Assembly (NCBI GenBank): GCA_014379815.1
Contig: JACMLA010000593.1
Span: forward strand, 1-5,026
Origin: Bryobacteraceae bacterium
Lineage (GTDB): Bacteria; Acidobacteriota; Terriglobia; Bryobacterales; Bryobacteraceae
Length of the DNA: 5,026 bases
Reading direction: 5' to 3'
Positions 1-5,026 of the stretch are shown here, one piece after another. Below the pieces are notes generated by a model. The model was not told where the DNA came from. It searched no databases and saw nothing but the letters and a program-made list of their open reading frames with translations. Numbering within the stretch: the stretch's first letter is position 1; every line of letters begins with the position of its first letter. The position numbers were made by a program, and so were the translations under genes.

Positions 1-867
1 AGGCTGTCCGACGGTCATTTCTATCTCGTGATGGGCCATGTTTTCAATGGAAGCTACACCGCTTTTCAAGGGCAAGCGGAGAAGAATCAGCGGACTGCGT
101 CGCAGCTATACCTGAACGAAATCCGGAAGCTCAAGCTCACACCCGCGGCAGAGGTCACCCTCGTCGAGACTTATCGGGATGAAAGTCAGTTCCACCGGAG
201 GGACCTGAACGTAACGCGCTTTCTATCACCCACGGGTTCCGGACTGGCCGTCTATGGCGGCGTGTTTACTCCCGACACACAGCTTGGATGGACCAAACCG
301 GTATACCTGACTGCAGGTGGAAAGCCTTTCGTGGAGCAGGCGTTCGATCAGCACATGAACGGGTACACGTGCGCAACCATGCTGCTTTATGACTCGCGCC
401 GGCAGACTATGTACACAACCTTCTTCGGAGGTATCAGCCGGTATTTCTGGGACGACAAAGCGAGGGAATTTAAGCCCCACCAGCGGGTTGGCTCCCGATC
501 CGATACCGTTTATCTGGATGGCCTGCAATGGAGCGATCAGATCGCAACGATTAGTCGTCTCTTCGGAGCAGGCGCGGAGGAAACGTCGGAGTTCGTACAG
601 CCTGCTTCTCTGCCCTCGTTCCTCGGCAGCGACGCAATATTTGTACCTGCGCCAGAACTTCCCCGCGCCGAAGCAGGAACCGATATTCTCGACCTGAAGG
701 TTATGGCGGGAAAACGTATCTTCGCTGGCTATCTTTATGGTGGGATTCGAGCCTCGCCGTACCGCTTCCCATACACTCGTACTTCACAGCCCTACAACTC
801 CGGAACTGTCCCCACGAAAGCCAGCGATCTGGTCCTTAAAGTGTTCCTTGAGGTTCCGGAGGAGTAA
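1..867 (+). CDS. Kelch/beta-propeller-like secreted protein, C-terminal part (5' partial)
   Basis: The reading frame is open from base 1 and ends at TAA 865-867, leaving 288 visible residues. The in-frame GTG at 28 and ATG at 31 have no Shine-Dalgarno sequence before them and lie within conserved-looking sequence (FYLVMGHVFNGSYT), so they are probably internal and the true start is outside the window. Visible motifs are typical of beta-propeller blades: FHRRDLNV (visible residues 64-71), GLAVYGGVF (81-89), MLLYD followed by FFGGISRYF (141-149), and FAGYLYGGI (241-249). From memory, this series of motifs resembles uncharacterised secreted proteins of Bacteroidota that often end in a type IX sorting domain. 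No such domain is present here; the protein stops at LKVFLEVPEE. Function is unknown; a galactose-oxidase-like fold is only inferred. It converges on the cytochrome gene with one base between the stops. Confidence 0.72.
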   Translation, partial: RLSDGHFYLVMGHVFNGSYTAFQGQAEKNQRTASQLYLNEIRKLKLTPAAEVTLVETYRDESQFHRRDLNVTRFLSPTGSGLAVYGGVFTPDTQLGWTKPVYLTAGGKPFVEQAFDQHMNGYTCATMLLYDSRRQTMYTTFFGGISRYFWDDKAREFKPHQRVGSRSDTVYLDGLQWSDQIATISRLFGAGAEETSEFVQPASLPSFLGSDAIFVPAPELPRAEAGTDILDLKVMAGKRIFAGYLYGGIRASPYRFPYTRTSQPYNSGTVPTKASDLVLKVFLEVPEE

Positions 868-868
868 A

Positions 869-3800
869 TCAGTTCGTGTCAGAGGGTAGCTTGCCACCAC
901 GGATCCATTCGAGAATTGTTTGGTACTCGGAGCTTCCCAGGCGCGCCGCCCACCTTTCCCCTCCATTGTGCGACGTGCGGAATACGTCGCCATCGGATGT
1001 AACGCCGGGCAACAAAGGCTTCACCAGGATCAGGCTGTCCGCGGGACTTAGAACATTCACTTTCCGAGCCACGGCATGGAAGTTATCCTTCGCGTCGCTT
1101 CGGATAGGAAAGCGAGCGTTAGAGGCGTGGCACATTGCACAGGAGCGTCCGTCAGGACCCGCCTTTTGAAGGATGGGAAGAACGCGCTCGCGGAAAAATC
1201 CGAAGTCCAGCATCTGTTCGGCCGCGACATTTAGCTCCTGTTTCTGCACGATTGCGCGCGTTACCATTTGTGTGCGGGATACAGTCGACGTCGACAGTTC
1301 GGCGAGCGCAGTCTGAACTGCGGCTAGTGATCGCAGACGATCCTGCTTCCGGGTTAGATCCAGCGCAGCGGCCTGAACCTGGGGGTCCTGATCACGCAAA
1401 CTGGATACCACGAAGTCCTGAACGAAAGGTACGGAAAACACATTCGAATCCAGGGGCATCGGAACACGCGGCGGACTGTAGGCGTTTATCTGATCGAGGC
1501 GGAACGAAACGCGCGAAGGATCAAGTGAATCCAGCAGCATCCTCCGCGACAGGCCGCGGGAGTGAGAAAGGAACTGCAGCGCAAGCTCCACCACGTTGGG
1601 GTTCACGATGTACCGATCCACCACGACATCCACGGCCGCGCGCACCAGTCCAGAATCGTTCGACTTTAAAGCGTCCAGAACCTGGTAGCGCATCAAGGGT
1701 CCGTTCGCGATGTGGAAGAATACTGCCGCAGCCTTTAGGACGTTCTCCTCCAGACGGTCATTTAGCAATGACTCCATCGCTCCGGCGAGATAGGGCTCGC
1801 GAGTGAACGCATGGCCAGGTTCCAGAGCCGCTAACAGGTGGAGCGCGACGGCGAGAGACTGCGGCTCGCGATTCTGCAGAATCCGCCGCACCGTCGCCTG
1901 TAACTCCGGGTCCACCGGGATGTTTCGCGCAAGAGTCAGCCGCCCTCGCTTCCCCTCGCCGAACGCTTCGGTAACGGTCGGCGCGAAATCTGACCCGAGC
2001 CGAAGCACACCGAGCGTGAAGGCGGGTGTCAGTACATCGCTCAGAGCAGTACCCGCGCGAATCGCAGCCCTGGTCATTTCAGGATCATTCGGATTGAAGC
2101 AGGCGAGGATGGCTTGTTCCAGTGCGGCTCCATCGTCGGAAAGAAATTGTGGAGGCTCCATATCATTGCCCACTCTGGGCCTGGCTACAAAACCGTCCAC
2201 GCCGACCACCGTCGTAATGGCTGTCAGCACGCGTAACCGTTGTGCGCGGTTTCCCTCTGCAAGTGCCTTTGCAAGGAGCGAGGCCTGGCGCTGACTGTCC
2301 GCGCGTAAGGCCTGCTCCACCCGCACCTGATCCGCAGGCATACGCATCGCCCTTTGCCATTCCCGCAGCTGGGAAAGGTTCTCATCCAGGGTTGCAGCAA
2401 ACGCTTCGATTAGCGGTCGTTCGGGTTCCTCCTCACGAGTCATGCGCGCCAGCAACTCCACCTGAAGCGCTTCGCGATTCCCGGAGCGCCAGGCATCTGT
2501 AGAGGAGCTAATGATCTCCGGATCGACGCTGATTTCTTCGCGTGTCTGAGGGTACAATTCGCTGAGCGCCATGACGGCAAACTGCGTGTCCCGAAACGGC
2601 GTGTCGAATCCCTTATACTCTGGGTCTCCTTTCCAACTGCCGTCCGGCCGTTGAGCGAGCAGCGCGTACCGAACCAGTTTGTCCACCTCTGGCCCGCGGT
2701 ATTGTGCCACTGCCAACGCGTAAAGCACGTGATAGCTAATGAAGTCTGATGGCGTCGCTGACTTTGAAAACTCCATACTGAACCGCCCATCGTTCTGCTG
2801 CCAGGTGAGCAGGTCGGCGACCGCGCTATTGGTCGGCCTCCCAAGCTTTTTCAGCGCCACGATCCTCCATGCCGCGTCGATTACGTTGGCAGGCTTTGCA
2901 TTGACGAGCAAACGCTCTACGCAGTCGGCATTTTGCGTCCAGATCACATTTGCTGGCTCCAGCGAAGCAGCAAGGCGGAAAGTCTGATGAGTTTGGAAAC
3001 CGATCTCGAAACCGCTGACGTCGGGTCGGGAGCCATCTGCTTCCGCCCGCAGCGAGCCTGATCCACATTCATCACTCAGCAGCAGGAAACGGGCCGCGCC
3101 CAGAATTAACTCACGATCCTGAGCTGCGGGCGACCCAGTCAGTTGCGAGTGCATCGAGAGCAGCACCGGAACCCTGCTCGAAACCGTCCTCGCAGAGTAA
3201 ATCACCCGAGTCCAGTTCACACCCGGGTGCCCGTATAGCGGGCGAGGGTTGTCGCGTAGTCTTCCCACGACCCGATTCAGCGCCGGACCATCTCCTGCCG
3301 AGCCATTTCCTGATGGATAACCGTTCAGAGAAGCCGTGAGATACGCACGGGTAGAGAACTGAGTTATGTGGCACGCAATGCAGGCCCGGGCTTCGGGATG
3401 CTGTTGCTGGCCATCTTTGGCGACGGCACCGTGGCGGGGCTGATTGGACAGCCATGCATCAGCGCTCCGAATCAGCCAGGACATGCCGGCGTTCACTGAT
3501 CGCTCCGGCTGAGGCTGCTCCGCAGGCGCGTTCAGGTAACGCAAATCGAGCGAACCCGGCGCGGTTACGCGAGCTTCGTACCGCCGCCCTTTACGAACCA
3601 TCCCGGACCGGAACGCCCACACCCGTGGATGTGTCTGTGTGTTCTCCGGAGAGTACGAGCGCACTTCATCGGACCAGGCTTCCGCACTGCCATCTGCCTG
3701 GAGTTCCACAATGTCAAGGTTGCCGGGGAGATCTCCGTATCCCCGTATCAGCGAGGCATGCAGCAGCTTGTCTTCAGTGACCGTGAACCGGAACGGTTCG

Positions 3801-3874
3801 GCAGGAGACACCAGCAGCGGCGATGATGCCTGAAGCCCGGCAAACGAGACGAGAAAGAGCGCAGAAAGCCGCAT
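869..3874 (-). CDS. Secreted diheme cytochrome c protein with squalene-cyclase-like toroid and HEAT-like solenoid
   Basis: A complete 1001-residue frame. The start is fixed: an in-frame TGA lies two codons upstream (3878-3880), so ATG 3872-3874 is the first possible start. Residues 1-16 are a Sec signal peptide (short basic start, hydrophobic 5-14, cleavage near LQA/SS). Residues about 25-115 look like a beta-sandwich. Heme motif 1 is CIACH (165-169). Residues about 250-445 resemble the alpha/alpha-toroid of squalene cyclases and prenyltransferases, with QW-type motifs QQNDGRF (359-365) and QRPDGSW (408-414). The DxDD catalytic motif of squalene-hopene cyclase is not seen, so cyclase activity is unlikely. 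Residues about 465-880 are helix-rich and HEAT-like. Residues about 890-995 form a cytochrome c domain of Planctomycete type: FFRERVLPIL, heme motif 2 CAMCH (912-916), PADSLILVKP, SHNGGERW and ILEWIRGG. The likely role is periplasmic electron transfer or docking to a partner; the substrate is unknown. Confidence 0.88.
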   Translation of the reverse strand: MRLSALFLVSFAGLQASSPLLVSPAEPFRFTVTEDKLLHASLIRGYGDLPGNLDIVELQADGSAEAWSDEVRSYSPENTQTHPRVWAFRSGMVRKGRRYEARVTAPGSLDLRYLNAPAEQPQPERSVNAGMSWLIRSADAWLSNQPRHGAVAKDGQQQHPEARACIACHITQFSTRAYLTASLNGYPSGNGSAGDGPALNRVVGRLRDNPRPLYGHPGVNWTRVIYSARTVSSRVPVLLSMHSQLTGSPAAQDRELILGAARFLLLSDECGSGSLRAEADGSRPDVSGFEIGFQTHQTFRLAASLEPANVIWTQNADCVERLLVNAKPANVIDAAWRIVALKKLGRPTNSAVADLLTWQQNDGRFSMEFSKSATPSDFISYHVLYALAVAQYRGPEVDKLVRYALLAQRPDGSWKGDPEYKGFDTPFRDTQFAVMALSELYPQTREEISVDPEIISSSTDAWRSGNREALQVELLARMTREEEPERPLIEAFAATLDENLSQLREWQRAMRMPADQVRVEQALRADSQRQASLLAKALAEGNRAQRLRVLTAITTVVGVDGFVARPRVGNDMEPPQFLSDDGAALEQAILACFNPNDPEMTRAAIRAGTALSDVLTPAFTLGVLRLGSDFAPTVTEAFGEGKRGRLTLARNIPVDPELQATVRRILQNREPQSLAVALHLLAALEPGHAFTREPYLAGAMESLLNDRLEENVLKAAAVFFHIANGPLMRYQVLDALKSNDSGLVRAAVDVVVDRYIVNPNVVELALQFLSHSRGLSRRMLLDSLDPSRVSFRLDQINAYSPPRVPMPLDSNVFSVPFVQDFVVSSLRDQDPQVQAAALDLTRKQDRLRSLAAVQTALAELSTSTVSRTQMVTRAIVQKQELNVAAEQMLDFGFFRERVLPILQKAGPDGRSCAMCHASNARFPIRSDAKDNFHAVARKVNVLSPADSLILVKPLLPGVTSDGDVFRTSHNGGERWAARLGSSEYQTILEWIRGGKLPSDTN
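1127..1141 (-). other. Heme c binding motif 2 (CxxCH) of the C-terminal cytochrome domain
   Basis: Encodes Cys912-Ala-Met-Cys915-His916, preceded by FFRERVLPILQKAGPDGRS, the usual lead-in of Planctomycete-type cytochrome c domains. No methionine occurs after the motif to the end of the protein, so the usual downstream Met distal ligand is absent. His969 in SHNGG, or less likely His933, is the probable sixth ligand. Confidence 0.85.
3368..3382 (-). other. Heme c binding motif 1 (CxxCH)
   Basis: Encodes Cys165-Ile-Ala-Cys168-His169, flanked by EARA and ITQFSTRAYL. Both cysteines and the proximal histidine are intact. The motif follows a segment (SWLIRSADAWLSNQ) resembling the first helix of a toroid repeat. 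I recall secreted toroid proteins of Acidobacteriota and Planctomycetota carrying a CxxCH at a similar place. The distal ligand cannot be assigned; His216, His242 and His296 are candidates, as is Met241. Confidence 0.8.
3827..3874 (-). other. Sec signal peptide of the diheme cytochrome protein
   Basis: Residues 1-16 of the protein. Arg2 gives a short positive n-region, residues about 5-14 (ALFLVSFAGL) form the hydrophobic core, and LQA at 14-16 fits a signal peptidase I site before SSP. No lipobox cysteine is present, so it is a cleaved signal peptide and not a lipoprotein signal. Sec export suits c-type cytochromes, whose heme is attached after translocation. Confidence 0.75.
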
Positions 3875-3876
3875 AC

Positions 3877-3891
3877 TTCAGCGTGCCTGAA
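3877..3891 (-). promoter_or_regulatory. Small inverted repeat over the weak ribosome binding site of the cytochrome gene
   Basis: Perfect 5-base arms TTCAG and CTGAA are separated by CGTGC, three bases before the cytochrome start codon. On the minus strand the right half of the loop-stem boundary contains AGG (3886-3888), the only Shine-Dalgarno-like triplet, 11 bases from the ATG. If the hairpin forms in the mRNA it would cover that site. Arms of five are near chance level for a region this long, so this is tentative. Confidence 0.25.
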
Positions 3892-3938
3892 AAGCCAACA
3901 AGCTCAAATCCATATTTTCTATTCTGCCCATACACTAT

Positions 3939-3963
3939 TCCTTCTGGCTCCGCGCCGGAAGGA
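3939..3963 (+). repeat. 10-bp hairpin enclosing an orphan Shine-Dalgarno-like sequence
   Basis: The left arm TCCTTCTGGC (3939-3948) pairs with the right arm GCCGGAAGGA (3954-3963) across the 5-base loop TCCGC. Nine pairs are Watson-Crick and one is T-G, which is a G-U wobble in plus-strand RNA but an A-C mismatch in minus-strand RNA, so the structure is better as plus-strand RNA. The right arm runs into GGAG, making a long Shine-Dalgarno-like tract at 3957-3967. There is no T-run after either arm, so it is not a classical terminator. It could be a leader hairpin for the aminotransferase mRNA or a protein-binding site. Confidence 0.5.
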
Positions 3964-4013
3964 GGAGTAACATTCCAACCAGCCGCTGATGGGCGGACTG
4001 TAAGCCGAAAGAT

Positions 4014-4031
4014 GGCCCAGTCCACAGGGCC
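4014..4031 (+). repeat. Short inverted repeat GGCCC/GGGCC in the aminotransferase leader
   Basis: Perfect 5-base GC arms at 4014-4018 and 4027-4031 around an 8-base loop. It would be a stable small stem in RNA, but arms this short are expected by chance in GC-rich sequence. Confidence 0.2.
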
Positions 4032-4048
4032 CCCACAGCTCCCTCCAA

Positions 4049-4063
4049 CCAACGGTCTGTTGG
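4049..4063 (+). repeat. Short inverted repeat CCAAC/GTTGG ahead of the aminotransferase
   Basis: Perfect 5-base arms with the 5-base spacer GGTCT, centred about 48 bases before the aminotransferase start codon. It could be a small operator half-site pair or a leader stem, but it is also compatible with chance. Confidence 0.22.
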
Positions 4064-4090
4064 ACTTCCCCGCTGAAAAATAGGCCCGAC

Positions 4091-4097
4091 AGGAGAG
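4091..4097 (+). promoter_or_regulatory. Ribosome binding site of the Tat-exported aminotransferase
   Basis: AGGAGAG lies 6 bases before ATG 4104, an ideal spacing. An in-frame TGA at 4074-4076 with no other start codon between makes this the only reasonable start, so the twin-arginine segment is part of the protein. Confidence 0.85.
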
Positions 4098-4103
4098 AAT
4101 CTC

Positions 4104-4235
4104 ATGGAACTAATCAGTCGCGAAGTGCGAGAAAACTTACTCGCAAGAGGGTTCACAAGGCGAATGTTTGGCCGGGTGACGACGATGGTAACCGCAGCGG
4201 CGAGCATGCCGTTCTATAGCGAGTATGCGCTGGCG
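4104..4235 (+). other. Twin-arginine (Tat) signal peptide of the aminotransferase
   Basis: A long polar n-region (residues 1-17) precedes Thr18-Arg19-Arg20-Met21-Phe22-Gly23, matching S/T-R-R-x-F. A weakly hydrophobic stretch follows (VTTMVTAAASM), then ALA at 42-44 as a signal peptidase site. Mild hydrophobicity is typical of Tat substrates. Tat moves folded proteins, which suits an enzyme that must bind PLP in the cytoplasm before export. Confidence 0.8.
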
Positions 4236-5026
4236 CAGCTTTCCGGGACCGCTGTACTCCCGCCCGGAGCCGTCAAAATCAATTCCAACGAAAGCCCGTA
4301 TGGCCCATCAAAGGAAGCCCTGCAGGCAGTCCAGAAGGCCGCGGCCGATGGTCATCGATACCAGCACAATCTGGCTATCGAGTTCAGCCAGCTGGTGGCG
4401 CAGCAGGAAGGCGTAAGACCCGACTACGTGCAGGCGTACGCGGGGTCCAGCGACCCGCTACACCGCGCGTCACTAGGCTTCACCTCGCCCACGAAGAGTC
4501 TGGTGATGGGATCGCCGGGATATGAGCCAGGAGCGATGGCATCCAAGTTCATCGGCTCCAAAGTTCATATGGTGGCGCTGACCGGTTCCCACGCGCATGA
4601 CGTGAAGGCGATGGCCTCAGCCGACCCGAACGCTGGACTCATCTATCTTTGCAACCCCAACAATCCGACTGGATCGATCACGTCCGCCGAGGATATTGAC
4701 TGGCTGGTGGCAAACAAGCCAAAAGGCTCTGTGGTGCTGTTGGACGAGTGCTACATCCAGTTCTCCGACCAGCCTAAGCGATCCGATCTGGTTCAGCAGG
4801 ATAAGGATGTAATTGTGCTCCGGAGTCTATCCAAGCTCTACGGAATGGCAGGGCTGCGAGCCGGGTACGCGCTGGGACGCCCGGATCTTCTGGCGAAGCT
4901 AAAGCCATGGGGCATAGGAATGATCCCCGCCACTGGTATGGCGGCTGGGATCGCCAGCCTGAAGTCCGCCACTCTCGAAAAGGACCGGAAAGCGATGAAC
5001 AAACGGGTCCGCAACGATACGTTTGA
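4104..5026 (+). CDS. Tat-exported HisC-like PLP-dependent aminotransferase (3' partial)
   Basis: 307 residues are visible and the right window edge cuts the gene; the family is about 350-370 residues, so roughly the last 60 are missing. It is a fold-type I aminotransferase closest to histidinol-phosphate aminotransferase. The PLP-site landmarks are in order and correctly spaced: INSNESPYGPS (59-69, Tyr66), GSSDPL (114-119), Tyr140, NPNNPTG (184-190), Asp214 and Tyr217 in LLDECYIQF, Ser243-Lys244 in SLSKLYG (Schiff-base lysine), and Arg252 in LRAGY. Residues 1-44 form a Tat signal with TRRMFG at 18-23 and an ALA/Q cleavage site, so it is predicted to act outside the cytoplasm. That argues against a role in histidine biosynthesis, which is cytoplasmic, and no his genes are visible. 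The amino-acid substrate is unknown. DECY replaces the more usual DEAY. The gene diverges from the cytochrome gene. Confidence 0.9.
   Translation, partial: MELISREVRENLLARGFTRRMFGRVTTMVTAAASMPFYSEYALAQLSGTAVLPPGAVKINSNESPYGPSKEALQAVQKAAADGHRYQHNLAIEFSQLVAQQEGVRPDYVQAYAGSSDPLHRASLGFTSPTKSLVMGSPGYEPGAMASKFIGSKVHMVALTGSHAHDVKAMASADPNAGLIYLCNPNNPTGSITSAEDIDWLVANKPKGSVVLLDECYIQFSDQPKRSDLVQQDKDVIVLRSLSKLYGMAGLRAGYALGRPDLLAKLKPWGIGMIPATGMAAGIASLKSATLEKDRKAMNKRVRNDTF

Larger units (their letters stand above)
3875..4103. promoter_or_regulatory. Divergent intergenic region between the cytochrome and aminotransferase genes
   Basis: A 229-base gap between two divergent start codons, so it should hold promoters for both genes. 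An AT-richer patch at about 3906-3938 is the most likely place for promoter elements. I found only weak -10-like hexamers there on the plus strand (for example TATTCT at 3920-3925) and none with a convincing -35 partner at the right spacing. The region also has several short inverted repeats. The short overlapping reading frames have no family features and look like chance. Confidence 0.45.

Noticed and set aside
28..30. GTG at 28 (or ATG at 31) as the true start of the left-hand gene
   Set aside because: The frame is open to base 1, no Shine-Dalgarno sequence precedes it, and no signal peptide follows, although the protein type is normally exported.
1284..1295. 12-base perfect palindrome, two tandem GTCGAC units
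   Set aside because: It lies inside the cytochrome gene and is explained by a Ser-Thr-Ser-Thr codon run; there is no sign of a regulatory role.
1135..1806. Plus-strand open frame of 223 codons opposite the cytochrome gene
   Set aside because: It lies wholly antisense to a gene with clear motifs, its product is rich in Arg, Pro and Ser with no domain, and it is the type of frame that arises opposite GC-rich coding sequence.
1803..2294. Plus-strand open frame of 163 codons opposite the cytochrome gene
   Set aside because: Also antisense to the solenoid region, with low-complexity Ala/Ser/Arg composition and no recognisable family.
2530..2870. Cytochrome-gene toroid as an active squalene-hopene cyclase
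   Set aside because: Only two QW-type motifs are seen, the DxDD acid motif is absent, and the protein is secreted with heme sites, unlike membrane-bound cytoplasmic cyclases.
3939..3963. Rho-independent terminator at the intergenic hairpin
   Set aside because: Neither side is followed by a T-run, and no gene ends here on either strand.
3989..4003. Tiny leader frame ATG-GGC-GGA-CTG-TAA after the Shine-Dalgarno-like tract
   Set aside because: The spacing of about 21 bases from the tract is too long for initiation, and four codons carry no regulatory residues.
3823..4083. 86-codon plus-strand frame spanning the start of the cytochrome gene and the intergenic region
   Set aside because: It overlaps the signal-peptide coding region in antisense, has no good ribosome binding site, and shows no motifs.

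Overview
The window looks like a moderately GC-rich chromosomal segment of a Gram-negative-type soil or sediment bacterium. The style of the genes suggests Acidobacteriota (Bryobacter/Solibacter-like): a very large secreted protein joining a squalene-cyclase-like toroid, helical repeats and a Planctomycete/Acidobacteria-type cytochrome c domain, beside a Tat-exported aminotransferase. This placement is inferred from gene content; no phylogenetic marker is present.

There are three protein genes. (1) Bases 1-867, plus strand: the C-terminal 288 residues of a protein cut by the left window edge. It has kelch/beta-propeller-like Gly-Gly strands and resembles an uncharacterised secreted family that I remember mainly from Bacteroidota. 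(2) Bases 869-3874, minus strand: a complete 1001-residue Sec-exported protein with two CxxCH heme motifs, one in the N-terminal part ahead of an alpha/alpha-toroid and one in a C-terminal cytochrome c domain, with a long helical solenoid between. It ends one base from gene 1, tail to tail. (3) Bases 4104-5026, plus strand, cut by the right edge: a PLP-dependent aminotransferase of the histidinol-phosphate aminotransferase (HisC)-like type, with a twin-arginine (Tat) signal peptide.

Genes 2 and 3 diverge from a 229-base intergenic region (3875-4103). It holds a strong ribosome binding site for gene 3, a small inverted repeat over the weak ribosome binding site of gene 2, and one good hairpin (3939-3963) whose right arm carries a Shine-Dalgarno-like sequence with no usable start codon nearby.

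The two genes with visible N-termini are predicted to be exported, one unfolded by Sec (heme is attached after export) and one folded by Tat (PLP is loaded in the cytoplasm). Gene 1 also looks secreted, but its N-terminus is outside the window. The genes lie in opposing orientations, so they are not one operon and a shared function is not shown. I see no RNA genes, mobile elements, CRISPR arrays or origins. The most unusual items are the toroid-solenoid-cytochrome architecture of gene 2 and the predicted periplasmic aminotransferase.
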